Shown here one piece after another: positions 25,120-34,097 of a DNA stretch of 64,000 nt (positions are counted from its first letter, which is position 1; every line of letters begins with the position of its first letter). The notes beneath the pieces were generated by a model. The model made no database searches. It was not told where the DNA came from and worked only from the letters and a program-made list of their open reading frames with translations. Location of the stretch: the NCBI GenBank assembly GCA_002483285.1, contig DLHP01000029.1, forward strand, positions 62,001 through 126,000, in the 5' to 3' direction. A program made the translations under genes and the position numbers. This stretch comes from Flavobacterium sp. UBA7665. Lineage in GTDB: Bacteria > Bacteroidota > Bacteroidia > Flavobacteriales > Flavobacteriaceae.

Positions 25120-27078
25120 ATGATTAAAAAAATATTTTTGGCCTTGGTGCTCCTGAGCACTTATTTCGTGAGCGCACAAGTCGTAATCAATGAACTCGAT
25201 TGCGATACGGCTGGTACCGATGATAAGGAATTCATCGAGCTCAAATCGGCTACCCCAAACTTTTCACTCGACGGTTACGTCCTCGTGTTTTTCAACGGCA
25301 CCGGAACCCAAGCCAACCTCAGTTATTTTGTATACGATCTCGACGGACTCGTCACAGACGATAACGGGATTGCCGTAATCGGCAACGCGCTGGTTTCTCC
25401 CGTTCCAGGCAAACTGTTTGCAGACAGCGTGATCCAAAATGGGCCAGATGCCATTGGGCTTTACCTGGGTAATCCATCTGATTTTCCAAATCTTACCCAG
25501 GCATCCACCACCAACCTCATCGATGCGCTTGCTTACGGCACCAGCGATCCTAATGCCACGGCACTTATGGCTTTGCTCGGCGTAGCGGTACAAGCGGATG
25601 AAAACAGCAACAGTTTGGGCACGTCTCAATCCATCCAACGAAAAAATGATGGTACTTATGAAACCAAGGCACCCACTCCGGGCGCCAACAATGACGGGAC
25701 GGGTATTGTTTACAACGGCATCACGATAAGTACGACTGCTACGCAATTTGCCGAAGGACAATCGTTCAGCATCACCTTTACCACGCAAACCAACGTAACG
25801 AGTAACCTCAACTTTATTTTCTCGCTTGACAACGGTACTTTTGATACTGCCGATTTTTCAGGTAGTACTTCGGTTACGATTCCAGCCGGATCCAATGCCG
25901 TAGTTGCGACCATCAATACGATCGATGACGCGCTCGACGAAGGCGATGAAGTGGCAAAAATCAACTTCAGTGTCATCCCGGCAGGCTATGTCAGGATGAA
26001 TAATAACATCAGCATCCGTATCCTCGACAATGATTTTGTACCATTGGCTTGGGGAACACCTTTGAATCCCACATACGGAATTGTAAGCAGTACTGCTCCG
26101 GCGGGTTATTATGATTCGCTCGAAGGCAAGTCGGGCACGACTTTGCGTCAGGCGCTTCAGGATATTATTGCGAATCCTTCGGTAGTGCACGCGCACAATT
26201 ACGGCGATGTGACCAATATCATCAAGGCTTGCGACCAGAATCCGCTAAATCCAAACCAGGTGTGGCTTTTGTACAGCGAACAACCCCGTTCTAAATTGGA
26301 TTTCCAGGATACCGGCGGCAGTAATATCGGCAAATGGAACCGCGAACACATGTATCCGCAATCGCGCGGCGGTTATCAGGGTGGTACATCAAGCGACGCC
26401 GATGGCATTGACATTTGGTTGCCTACCGGACCCGACGATATCCTCACCGGACACGGCGATGCACACCACATCAGGGCAGAAGACGGCCCGGTGAATAGTT
26501 CAAGGAACAACAAAGATTACGGCGAATACCTCGGCCCGACGGGAAATGTGGGCAGTTGGCACGGAGATGCTGCGCGTGGCGTATTCTATATGGCCGTGCG
26601 TTACAACGGTTTGGAAGTCGTGAACGGCAATCCGGCCAATACAACCGTCGGACAACTCGGAGACCTGGCGTTGTTGCTGCAGTGGAACCACAGCGATCCA
26701 TCCGACGATTTTGAAATGAACCGCAACAATTACATTTATACCTGGCAGGTTAACCGCAACCCGTTTATCGATTATCCTGATTTGGCCGATTATATTTGGG
26801 GAACGCATATTGCCGATCCTTGGTTTGCTGCTTTAGCGACTTCGACTTTTTCTGATAGGGAAGTGGTGCTTTACCCCAATCCGGCGCAAGATCACTTTGT
26901 ACTTTCGGGTATCAAAGGACAAGGTGCACTTGAAATTTACAACGTTTCGGGATCGAAATTGCTGCGTACCGAATTCATCGGAGAAACAAAGTTTGACCTG
27001 AACCTCGCTTCAGGAATGTACATCGCCAAGATTACCTCCGGAAACAAAACAACATACAGGAAATTGGTCGTCAGGTAA
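25120..27078 (+). CDS. Secreted endonuclease I family nuclease with lamin-tail, Calx-beta-like and T9SS domains
   Basis: A 652-residue protein. It has a signal peptide (MIKKIFLALVLLSTYFVSAQ), a lamin-tail domain (about 20-185), a Calx-beta-like segment (about 205-305, FAEGQSFSITF through ISIRILDND), and an EndA/endonuclease I domain (about 320-580). The nuclease core includes KWNREHMYPQSRG, DAHHIRAED, NSSRNNKDYG and LLQWNHSDPSDDFEMNRN, a beta-beta-alpha metal site. The last 75 residues are a type IX sorting domain (VLYPNPAQDHF through YRKLVVR). It is likely an extracellular DNase for nucleic acid scavenging. The ATG at 25120 starts the signal peptide. Confidence 0.92.
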   Translation: MIKKIFLALVLLSTYFVSAQVVINELDCDTAGTDDKEFIELKSATPNFSLDGYVLVFFNGTGTQANLSYFVYDLDGLVTDDNGIAVIGNALVSPVPGKLFADSVIQNGPDAIGLYLGNPSDFPNLTQASTTNLIDALAYGTSDPNATALMALLGVAVQADENSNSLGTSQSIQRKNDGTYETKAPTPGANNDGTGIVYNGITISTTATQFAEGQSFSITFTTQTNVTSNLNFIFSLDNGTFDTADFSGSTSVTIPAGSNAVVATINTIDDALDEGDEVAKINFSVIPAGYVRMNNNISIRILDNDFVPLAWGTPLNPTYGIVSSTAPAGYYDSLEGKSGTTLRQALQDIIANPSVVHAHNYGDVTNIIKACDQNPLNPNQVWLLYSEQPRSKLDFQDTGGSNIGKWNREHMYPQSRGGYQGGTSSDADGIDIWLPTGPDDILTGHGDAHHIRAEDGPVNSSRNNKDYGEYLGPTGNVGSWHGDAARGVFYMAVRYNGLEVVNGNPANTTVGQLGDLALLLQWNHSDPSDDFEMNRNNYIYTWQVNRNPFIDYPDLADYIWGTHIADPWFAALATSTFSDREVVLYPNPAQDHFVLSGIKGQGALEIYNVSGSKLLRTEFIGETKFDLNLASGMYIAKITSGNKTTYRKLVVR

Positions 27079-27099
27079 GCCTTATATTGACTCCAAATA

Positions 27100-27154
27100 C
27101 AGATTGCAGGATTTCACAGTTGGGATGAACAAACCCGTGAATTCCTGCAATCTG
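27100..27154 (+). terminator. Near-perfect 18-bp inverted repeat after the nuclease gene
   Basis: CAGATTGCAGGATTTCAC (27100-27117) pairs with GTGAATTCCTGCAATCTG (27137-27154) with one mismatch and a 19-nt loop, 22 bp after the stop. Only a weak T-rich tail follows, so it may be a terminator or an mRNA 3' stabiliser. Confidence 0.5.
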
Positions 27155-27223
27155 CGTTTATGGATTTTTGAAATTCAATAATGCAAATGCGGAATATTAT
27201 AACTACTTGGGATAAATGACCTG

Positions 27224-27231
27224 TAATTTTG
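27224..27231 (+). promoter_or_regulatory. Bacteroidota -7 box for the phospholipase gene
   Basis: TAATTTTG, 17 bp before the ATG at 27248. A TTG lies 14 bp upstream, a slightly short spacing for a -33 element. Confidence 0.5.
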
Positions 27232-27247
27232 CAATAAAATAAATTGT

Positions 27248-28147
27248 ATGGTTCAAACGCGAATACTGTTCTTGCTGCTGCTACTCGGATTTGGCGCTTC
27301 GGCCCAAAACGCATTCTTCGATAACAAAACCAAAATGCGCACCATGTCGGAGCGTTGGGAACTCGATCCCGCCACCAACAAAGGAACCTTCCTGATAACT
27401 GCTTACAAGCCCATCTACCTACTTCCCGCACGCTGGACCGACCACCCAAACGAGCAACCTATTTCGGGCAATGATAATCCAGAATACATCGCGCCGCCGG
27501 GCACCGACCTCAACAATGTAGAGACCAAATTCCAAATCAGCTTCAAAACCAAATTGATTCACGGGATTTTTTGGGGACAAGGCGATTTGTGGGGCGCTTA
27601 CACGCAGATAGCGCACTGGCAATTGTACAACAACGCACTTTCGCGTCCGTTTAGGGAAATCAATTACCAACCTGAGATTATGCTCAATTTTCCCATTAAG
27701 TTTGATGTGCTAGGATTCAAGGCGCGCATGATTGGTGTGGCGTTCAACCACGAATCCAACGGCAAGAGCAATCCGTACTCCAGGAGCTGGAACCGCATTA
27801 TCTTCCATGCGGGATTTGAACGCAAAGATTGGAGTGTTTACATACGACCTTGGTTCAGGATTGCGTCTACCAAGGATGACAATCCCGACATTGCCGATTA
27901 TATTGGCCGTGGCGATTTGAACGTTATTTACACCAGAGGCGGTGATGTATTCTCATTGATTGCCACCCACAACCTCAATTTTGGCACACGGATGCGCGGC
28001 AATGCTACGTTTTCCTGGTCGCACCCCATAAAAGGAAACCTCAAGGGTTACCTTCAGGTATCACACGGTTACGGAGAGACTTTGATTGATTACAATTACA
28101 GGCAAACCACCGTAGGTATTGGCGTTTCGTTGATTGAGTGGTTGTAG
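27248..28147 (+). CDS. pldA: Outer-membrane phospholipase A (OMPLA)
   Basis: A 299-residue outer-membrane barrel enzyme with a signal peptide (ILFLLLLLGFGASAQ). The catalytic triad of the family is visible in FNHESNGKSNPYSRSWNR: His168, Ser170 and Asn182, with the same spacing as His142, Ser144 and Asn156 of E. coli OMPLA. It hydrolyses phospholipids in the outer leaflet when it dimerises. The C-terminus alternates strands. Convergent with the DUF1697 gene, with only 15 bp between stops. Confidence 0.93.
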   Translation: MVQTRILFLLLLLGFGASAQNAFFDNKTKMRTMSERWELDPATNKGTFLITAYKPIYLLPARWTDHPNEQPISGNDNPEYIAPPGTDLNNVETKFQISFKTKLIHGIFWGQGDLWGAYTQIAHWQLYNNALSRPFREINYQPEIMLNFPIKFDVLGFKARMIGVAFNHESNGKSNPYSRSWNRIIFHAGFERKDWSVYIRPWFRIASTKDDNPDIADYIGRGDLNVIYTRGGDVFSLIATHNLNFGTRMRGNATFSWSHPIKGNLKGYLQVSHGYGETLIDYNYRQTTVGIGVSLIEWL

Positions 28148-28162
28148 TTTTTGGGTTTGCGG

Positions 28163-28714
28163 CTACCCTTCCATCGCGTCGGCGAGTTCAATTAGTTTGT
28201 TCACGGTTTTCCAATTGCGTGCGGTAGAGCGGAGCTTGAGTTTACTTTCAATGATAACGTTCGACAATTTGGAGTCACCGGCCGATTTCACGTAATTGAT
28301 GTACAACGTTTTACCGATGTGGATAAAGTTGTCGCCTTTAAAGTCTACGGCTTTGAGCAAATCAAGTTTGTCTGACGCCGGAATCTCAGACAGGAACGAC
28401 ACATAAGGCTGCGCCGGATCTTCTAATTGTTGCGCGGCGTACGGATTGTCATTTACGATTTTCTTCAAATCCTGAGGCGTGACAATAGTTACGGGAACAT
28501 CAAAACTAAAATGTTTGAAAATCAGATCTGTGATTTGTTTTTCGAGTTTTAGAATCGATGTTTCTCCAGACTGGAACAAAATATTGCCGCTTTGGATGTA
28601 AGTGGAGATGTTCTTGAAATCCAGCTCTTCCAATACTTTTCGCAGCGTTTCCATCTTGATGATTTTGTGTCCGCTGACGTTGATGCCGCGCAATAGGGCG
28701 ATATAGGTTTTCAT
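28163..28714 (-). CDS. DUF1697 family protein
   Basis: A 183-residue soluble protein with the DUF1697 hallmark start YIALLRGINVSGHKIIKM, followed by FKNISTYIQSGNILF and the C-terminal ATARNWKTVNKLIELA-like segment (here STARNWKTVNKL). The function of the family is unknown. Last gene of a tightly packed minus-strand cluster: its start is 2 bp from the stop of the DUF3575-like gene. Confidence 0.88.
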   Translation of the reverse strand: MKTYIALLRGINVSGHKIIKMETLRKVLEELDFKNISTYIQSGNILFQSGETSILKLEKQITDLIFKHFSFDVPVTIVTPQDLKKIVNDNPYAAQQLEDPAQPYVSFLSEIPASDKLDLLKAVDFKGDNFIHIGKTLYINYVKSAGDSKLSNVIIESKLKLRSTARNWKTVNKLIELADAMEG

Positions 28715-28716
28715 AT

Positions 28717-29412
28717 TTATAGTTTTAATCCGATCCGAAAACCGAGCAGGAAGTTGCCGTTATCTCCCGAATCTTCCTCTAAATCGGTTGAAAAGAAATC
28801 ATGAGGGCCGTTGCTTTCCTCCTGTTTTTCTGAATCGTATTGGCGGTGGTAGTTAGTAATTTTTCTATTCATGTATCCGATACCGATAAATGGCTCGATC
28901 AAAAAACGATTAAAGACGTGTTGGTAGCCTAGGACGACATTAATGCCCACTGCCGATTTGCGGACGCCAAAGTGATCGAAATACCGAAGCGATACCTCAT
29001 TTGGGTCATTATTAATATCTGGATTCGGATCAATCGGCACATATTCGGTCGAGGCATTGTATTGGTTCCAGCGGTAAAATCCCTGGATGCCTACAAACCA
29101 TCCGATGCCTTGCCAATTTGGCCGGAATAATTTCACAGGATAAAACCGAAATTCGAGGTTGGTTTTAAATCCTTTTTGCTTGAAGAAAATCGTGTCGGGT
29201 ACACGCGTTCCATCGTAAAATTGATAGCCAAATTCGGCGTTTACGCTCAGGTAACGATTGACTTTTTTTTCGACACCCAAGGAGACATTCGGGAAGGTCA
29301 CCACATCGATCAGTTGCGGGACATTGAATTTTACAGCCCAGGTTCTTTCCTTTGGCTTTTCCTGCGCATGCAAAAAGGAAGTCAAAAATAGCAAACACAG
29401 CAATTTCTTCAT
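28717..29412 (-). CDS. DUF3575-like outer-membrane beta-barrel protein
   Basis: A 231-residue protein with a signal peptide (KKLLCLLFLTSFLHAQ) and alternating strands such as VSLGVEKKVNRYLSVNAEFG, NLEFRFYPVKLF and FLIEPFIGIGYMNRK, ending FLLGFRIGLKL. This fits DUF3575-type small barrels. An acidic loop near 205-222 (EEDSGDNG) may be surface exposed. The ATG overlaps the stop of the upstream endonuclease-family gene (TGATG), so translation is probably coupled. Confidence 0.75.
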   Translation of the reverse strand: MKKLLCLLFLTSFLHAQEKPKERTWAVKFNVPQLIDVVTFPNVSLGVEKKVNRYLSVNAEFGYQFYDGTRVPDTIFFKQKGFKTNLEFRFYPVKLFRPNWQGIGWFVGIQGFYRWNQYNASTEYVPIDPNPDINNDPNEVSLRYFDHFGVRKSAVGINVVLGYQHVFNRFLIEPFIGIGYMNRKITNYHRQYDSEKQEESNGPHDFFSTDLEEDSGDNGNFLLGFRIGLKL

Positions 29413-30245
29413 CAATTTCTAAATTTAATTTCGGCATAAACCGGCAAATGGTCCGACGGGTATTTGCAATCCTTAGAATCGCTCAAAACGGCATGTTTTA
29501 GAACATCAATATTGCCTTTATTCACAAAGATATAATCGATGAGCAGCGTCACCGGTTCATGGAATTTGAAAGCATTGAACGTTCCTGTTGGCCCGAAAGG
29601 CTTGGTTTTACTGATGGTTTTGCTGTCGTCCATAAATGCCACAATCGCTTCGTACGCCGCGCTGTTTGGCTCGCTGTTGAAATCTCCTGTGAAAACAACG
29701 GGTAGGTTTTTTGTATTTACGGCTTTGATTTTCTCAATAATCAGTTTGGCGCTGTTGGTTCGGGCCAGTTCACCCATGTGGTCGAGGTGCGTATTAAAAA
29801 CGTAAAAGCGCTTCCCGGTCACGAGTTCCTCGAACAAACCATAAGTACAAATGCGCTCCAAGGCCGCGTCCCAACCTTTCGATTTCTCATTAGGTGTTTC
29901 GGATAGCCAAAAGGTTGCTTCGGAAAGTAACTTAAATTTAAGGGGTTTGTAGAAAATTGCGCTGAACTCGCCTTCGGTTTTCGAGTTGTCGCGGCTGATT
30001 CCGATGTAATTATACTCGGGTAGGGCAGTTTTGATAAATTCGAGTTGGTGGTGTTTGCCTTCCTGGGTTCCGATGAAATCGGGCGCGTAGAAACCGATTT
30101 GCCCGACGAGCAAATCACGCCGAAACTCCCAGTTGTTTTCGCCGTCTCCGCCAAAATCGACACGCAGGTTGTAAGACATTATTTTGAGTTCCTGGCTTTG
30201 CATCGCACCAGAAAACAATAGTGAGACCAGTAAAAACCAACGCAT
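29412..30245 (-). CDS. Secreted endonuclease/exonuclease/phosphatase family protein
   Basis: A 277-residue EEP-fold hydrolase with a signal peptide (MRWFLLVSLLFSGAMQSQ). Catalytic signatures are MSYNLRVD, the metal-binding Glu in GTQEGKHHQL, FNTHLDHMG, FTGDFNSEP and the final SDHLPVYAE. Secreted members act on nucleic acids, phosphodiesters or phospholipids, and the substrate is not decidable here. It lies between a lipoprotein gene (7 bp upstream) and a barrel gene (overlapping), so it belongs to a probable envelope-related operon downstream of prfB. Confidence 0.88.
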   Translation of the reverse strand: MRWFLLVSLLFSGAMQSQELKIMSYNLRVDFGGDGENNWEFRRDLLVGQIGFYAPDFIGTQEGKHHQLEFIKTALPEYNYIGISRDNSKTEGEFSAIFYKPLKFKLLSEATFWLSETPNEKSKGWDAALERICTYGLFEELVTGKRFYVFNTHLDHMGELARTNSAKLIIEKIKAVNTKNLPVVFTGDFNSEPNSAAYEAIVAFMDDSKTISKTKPFGPTGTFNAFKFHEPVTLLIDYIFVNKGNIDVLKHAVLSDSKDCKYPSDHLPVYAEIKFRN

Positions 30246-30252
30246 CAGGGAA

Positions 30253-30843
30253 TTAATTGGAATGGATGTCGACCGCTCCCGTAACGTTGATCACAGTCGG
30301 TGCATTGCGTACAAAGTCAAAGCCATTTTCATACACCTTAAAATTACCGGTGTACTGAACGGTGTAATTGGTTGGGCTGTTTGCTACGATGGTCACTGTG
30401 CCGCTCGGATTATTTGCCGAAGTTTCTACACCACTCGTATTATTGAATGCGGATGCCATCGATATCCAGCCCAGGCAGGCACGGTCGCGCGCACCAAGGT
30501 AAGTATCAAAGTTGCCCTCATCGATATCGTCGTCAATCGAGTAAGTGCCGGCGACGGTCATCCCGTGTTTGTAGTACACATCAAAACTCACCGTCCCGGT
30601 TTTGGTAAAACCCTGAAGCCCGATGAGGGTGATCGTAGAACGGTCGTATTGTGTGCCGTCGATATTGAAGGCGTCTTCTATCTTACCTTCGGTAATCCCT
30701 TGCGTGCCCAGTAAACTGTAGGTTTGGCCGTCAAAATTGAACGATTGCGTAACTACCGGCGGGATGTTATTGTCGTCATCGCTGCCACCACAAGCGGTGA
30801 GTATCAGAAATAGGGCCGAGATAAGGACTGGTAATTTTTTCAT
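30253..30843 (-). CDS. Lipoprotein with acidic surface-export-like signal
   Basis: A 196-residue protein of unrecognised family. The signal ISALFLILTAC gives Cys18, directly followed by GGSDDDN. An acidic stretch like this after the Cys resembles the lipoprotein surface-export signals described in Flavobacterium and Capnocytophaga, so it may sit on the outer face of the outer membrane. The rest is beta-rich and includes AGTYSIDDDIDEGNFDTYLG. The upstream extension to 30915 crosses a hairpin and was rejected. The endonuclease-family gene follows after 7 bp. Confidence 0.75.
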   Translation of the reverse strand: MKKLPVLISALFLILTACGGSDDDNNIPPVVTQSFNFDGQTYSLLGTQGITEGKIEDAFNIDGTQYDRSTITLIGLQGFTKTGTVSFDVYYKHGMTVAGTYSIDDDIDEGNFDTYLGARDRACLGWISMASAFNNTSGVETSANNPSGTVTIVANSPTNYTVQYTGNFKVYENGFDFVRNAPTVINVTGAVDIHSN

Positions 30844-30854
30844 GTCAGGGTTTT

Positions 30855-30908
30855 TAGGGTTGGTAATAGTTCCGGTTAAAAATAGAATTTTTTCCCTACC
30901 AACCCTAA
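30855..30908 (-). promoter_or_regulatory. Inverted repeat between prfB and the lipoprotein gene
   Basis: TAGGGTTGGTA (30855-30865) and TACCAACCCTA (30897-30907) can pair over a loop of about 31 nt. The minus-strand sequence between them is T-rich after the first arm. It may attenuate read-through from prfB or process the mRNA. The prfB side also has an AATTGATA direct repeat right after the stop. Confidence 0.45.
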
Positions 30909-30927
30909 TTATCAATTATCAATTGAC

Positions 30928-32026
30928 CTATTCTTCCTCTTTCTGCCCCATCATCATCAGGTACGCCTTAAGAAATTCATCGATTTCGCCGTTCATCACG
31001 CCATCTACATCGCTGGTTTCATGGCCGGTACGCACATCTTTGACAAGTTTGTAAGGTTGCATCACATAATTTCTAATCTGCGAACCCCATTCAATTTTCA
31101 TCTTTCCGGCTTCGATATCGGCGCGTTGTGCCTGTTGTTTCTTGAGCTCGATTTCGTACAATTGCGATTTTAACATCTGCATCGCACGTTGCCGGTTGTC
31201 TTGTTGCGAACGGGTTTCAGAACATTGGATCTGGATGCCGGTCGGTTTGTGGACGAGCTGCACTTTGGTTTCTACCTTGTTCACGTTTTGCCCGCCGGCG
31301 CCGCTCGAACGCGAAGTAGTGATCTCGATATCGGCAGGATTGATGTCAATCTCGATGCTGTCATCCACGAGCGGATAGACATACACCGAAACAAACGACG
31401 TATGCCGCTTGGCATTGCTGTCAAAGGGCGAAATGCGCACCAAACGATGCACGCCGTTTTCGCCTTTGAGGTAACCAAACGAGTAATCGCCCTCAAACTC
31501 GAGCGTCACGGTTTTGATTCCCGCCACATCGCCTTCCTGGAAGTTGAGTTCCTTGATTTTGTAGCCGTTCTTTTCGCCCCACATCATGTACATGCGCATG
31601 AGCATCGATGCCCAGTCGCAGCTTTCGGTTCCGCCGGCGCCTGCGGTAATCTGCAAGACGGCACTCAGCGAATCGCCTTCTTCGGAGAGCATGTTCTTGA
31701 ATTCGATGTTCTCGATGTGGGTGTTGGTACGATGGTATTGCTCATCCAGTTCCTCCACCGTGAGTTCGCCATCCTTGTAAAATTCTTGTGCAAGTTGGAG
31801 CTCATCGACCATATCGATTGCCTTTTCGTAATCCTCGACCCATTTCTTTTTGGACCGGAGGTTTTTGACGATCAGTTCGGCTTCACGGGCGTTGTTCCAG
31901 AAGTCTGGAGCGAAGGTTTTTTCTTCTTCGTTGGAAATTTCTATCTGCTTGGCATCAATGTCAAAGATACCTCCTCAACGCACCAAGGCGCTCCACAATA
32001 CCTTTTATTTGTTCGGTAGTTGTCAT
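30928..32026 (-). CDS. prfB: Peptide chain release factor 2, with programmed +1 frameshift
   Basis: Recognises UGA and UAA stops and releases the peptide. The ATG at 32026 opens a 21-codon frame (MTTTEQIKGIVERLGALRRY then L) that ends at TGA 31961-31963. The site reads AGGAGG-TAT-CTT-TGA-C, the classical shift site with an internal Shine-Dalgarno-like AGGAGG. Skipping one base gives GAC and an open frame to 30928. The joined product is 365 residues, the usual RF2 length. It has SPF (199-201) for stop recognition and GGQ (244-246) for hydrolysis. A plain ORF call from 31812 would lose the first 71 residues. Confidence 0.95.
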
Positions 32027-32035
32027 AAATTGTTT

Positions 32036-32043
32036 TAAATTTG
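32036..32043 (+). promoter_or_regulatory. Bacteroidota -7 box toward threonine aldolase
   Basis: TAAATTTG, 79 bp upstream of the aldolase ATG, in the divergent promoter region shared with prfB. Confidence 0.4.
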
Positions 32044-32048
32044 TTTTT

Positions 32049-32056
32049 CAAAAATA
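32049..32056 (-). promoter_or_regulatory. Bacteroidota -7 box for prfB
   Basis: TATTTTTG on the minus strand, 23 bp before the prfB ATG. Confidence 0.5.
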
Positions 32057-32121
32057 CAAAGGACAACCGGCTATTCGTTGCTACGATTGTCGGGCACAAA
32101 AATACCATTTCAATTTACATT

Positions 32122-33144
32122 ATGGAAATTAATTTAGTCAGTGATACTGTCACCAAACCAAGCGTCGAAATGTTGCAGTTTATGTTCAACTCCAAAGTAG
32201 GCGACGACGTTTACAAACAGGATCCGACTGTTAATGCCTTGGAGGCGCGCGTGGCCGAAATGTTTGGCTTCGAATCGGCTTTGTTTTTTCCGTCGGGAAC
32301 CATGGCCAACCAAACTGCCATTAAGCTCCACACACAGCCGGGAGAACAACTCATCGCCGACAAATGGGCGCACATTTACAATTACGAAGGCGGAGGCGTT
32401 TCATTCAATAGCGGGGTTTCGTGTGCTTTGGTCGACGGAAATCGCGGCATGATTAACTCCGATTTGGTTTTAGACGCCATCAACAACCCCGAATTTTACC
32501 ACAGCCCGTTGACGTCGCTCGTGAGCGTCGAGAATACCACCAACAAAGGTGGCGGCGCTTGTTATGACCTTGACGAATTGCGCCGGATACAAGCGGTTTG
32601 TAAAAATCACAACCTCAAATTCCACCTCGACGGTGCGCGCATCTGGAACGCACTTGTTGCAAAAAATGACAACCCTAAGGATTACGGGCAGATATTCGAT
32701 ACCATTTCGGTTTGTTTTTCCAAAGGATTGGGCGCGCCGGTAGGTTCGGTTTTGGCCGGAAGCAAGGAGATGATGCACCGTGCCCTGAGGATCCGCAAGA
32801 TATTCGGCGGTGGTATGCGTCAGGCCGGTTATCTCGCAGCAGCCGGTTTGTACGCGCTCGACCATAACGTCAAAAGGCTTGAGGAAGACCATCGCCGTGC
32901 CAAGGAACTCGGCGCTTTGTTGCAAAAATTATCGTGGGTACAGCAGGTAGAACCGGTAGAAACCAATATCCTGATTTTTACCGTACAGCCACAGATTAGT
33001 GAAAGCACGCTGATGGAAAAACTCAAACTGCGCAACATTTACATCAGCTCAATGGGACACGGCAAATTGCGAATCGTAACCCACCTGGATTACCGAGAGG
33101 TGATGCATACTTATGTCATGGAAACCCTTGAGAAATTGTTCTGA
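32122..33144 (+). CDS. ltaE: Low-specificity threonine aldolase
   Basis: A 340-residue fold-type I PLP enzyme that splits threonine or allo-threonine into glycine and acetaldehyde. The start MEINLVSDTVTKPS, GDDVYKQDPTVNALE, FFPSGTMANQ and HLDGARIWNA are family hallmarks. The PLP lysine is K201 in CFSKGLGAP. The start at 32122 gives the standard N-terminus. The YdeI-like gene begins inside the stop codon (TGATG), so the two are coupled. GcvT in the same window is another glycine-related enzyme but is not in this operon. Confidence 0.92.
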   Translation: MEINLVSDTVTKPSVEMLQFMFNSKVGDDVYKQDPTVNALEARVAEMFGFESALFFPSGTMANQTAIKLHTQPGEQLIADKWAHIYNYEGGGVSFNSGVSCALVDGNRGMINSDLVLDAINNPEFYHSPLTSLVSVENTTNKGGGACYDLDELRRIQAVCKNHNLKFHLDGARIWNALVAKNDNPKDYGQIFDTISVCFSKGLGAPVGSVLAGSKEMMHRALRIRKIFGGGMRQAGYLAAAGLYALDHNVKRLEEDHRRAKELGALLQKLSWVQQVEPVETNILIFTVQPQISESTLMEKLKLRNIYISSMGHGKLRIVTHLDYREVMHTYVMETLEKLF

Positions 33145-33635
33145 TGCACCGGTTTGAGGCGACGATTGACATCATCGGCATCAATCCGTTTGTCTTTGTG
33201 CCCGACGCCATCCTGCAATCGATATTTGAAGCGGCCGGCAAAGACAAAGGGCAGATTCCTGTAAGGCTTGAAATTGCCCACCAGGATTTTATCCAGACGT
33301 TGGTGCGCTATAGCGGAGATTGGCGTTTGTACCTCAACGGCCCGATGCGTGAAGTGAGTAAGACTACGGTGGGCGATTCCATTGCCATCGGCATTGCTTT
33401 CGATTCTTTGGATCGTACAACTCCCATGCCTCCAAAGCTACAAATTGCGCTTAATGAAGACGCGAAAGCCAAAGCGGTATTTGAAAAACTGGCGCCTTCG
33501 CACCAAAAAGAAGTGATGCGTTACCTCAACAACCTCAAATCGGAGGAAAGCATCGACAAAAACGTAATCAAGGCGATTGCTTACCTGCACGGCAAGCAGC
33601 GATTTGTAGGCCGCGAAAAACCAAATAAAGACTAA
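33144..33635 (+). CDS. DUF1905 / YdeI-OmpD-associated family protein
   Basis: A 163-residue soluble protein. The N-terminal half (to about residue 90) is a DUF1905 beta domain (FEATIDIIGINPFVFVPDAI through SIAIGIAFD). The C-terminal half is the YdeI/OmpD-associated helical domain (FEKLAPSHQKEVMRYLNNLKSEE). Members have been linked to protection from antimicrobial peptides, but the mechanism is unclear. It overlaps the ltaE stop by 1 bp. Confidence 0.85.
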   Translation: MHRFEATIDIIGINPFVFVPDAILQSIFEAAGKDKGQIPVRLEIAHQDFIQTLVRYSGDWRLYLNGPMREVSKTTVGDSIAIGIAFDSLDRTTPMPPKLQIALNEDAKAKAVFEKLAPSHQKEVMRYLNNLKSEESIDKNVIKAIAYLHGKQRFVGREKPNKD

Positions 33636-33659
33636 CCAATAACTATAAAATTCAACAAG

Positions 33660-34097
33660 ATGACCACAGTAAACACGTACCTGACGTTTCCCGGCCAATG
33701 CGAGGAAGCGTTCAATTTCTACAAGGCTGCTTTTGGCGGCGAGTTCACTTATATCGGCAGATTTGGCGAAATGCCACCCGGAGAAGATGGCAGTGGCTGT
33801 CCGCCTGCTGAGGCCGATAAAATCATGCACGTTTCATTGCCGATTGGCAATTCTGTACTTATGGGTAGTGACAGTTCTGAAGCTTTTGGGCAAGTGACGG
33901 TAATGGGGAACAATTTTTCGGTCTCGATCAACACCGATTCTAAGGAAAACGCCGACCGGCTTTTTGACGCGCTTTCTGCAGGAGGCCAAGTGACCATGCC
34001 AATGGAAAAAACTTTCTGGGGTGCATATTTTGGAATGTTCACCGATAAGTTCCAAATCAATTGGATGGTGAATTTTGACGAGGTGCCGATGAAGTAA
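33660..34097 (+). CDS. VOC family protein (PhnB/glyoxalase-like)
   Basis: A 145-residue vicinal-oxygen-chelate fold protein of the PhnB type. Signatures are TYLTFPGQCEEAFNFYKAAFGGE at the N-terminus, then KIMHVSLPIGNSVLMGSD and the closing FWGAYFGMFTDKFQINWMV. The enzymatic activity of such proteins is mostly unknown. It starts 24 bp after the YdeI-like gene, so it is probably in the same operon. A repeat-built hairpin starts right after its stop. Confidence 0.88.
   Translation: MTTVNTYLTFPGQCEEAFNFYKAAFGGEFTYIGRFGEMPPGEDGSGCPPAEADKIMHVSLPIGNSVLMGSDSSEAFGQVTVMGNNFSVSINTDSKENADRLFDALSAGGQVTMPMEKTFWGAYFGMFTDKFQINWMVNFDEVPMK

Noticed and set aside
30928..31812. prfB starting at 31812 as a truncated gene
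   Set aside because: The classical frameshift site and a 21-codon first frame restore the full 365 residues.
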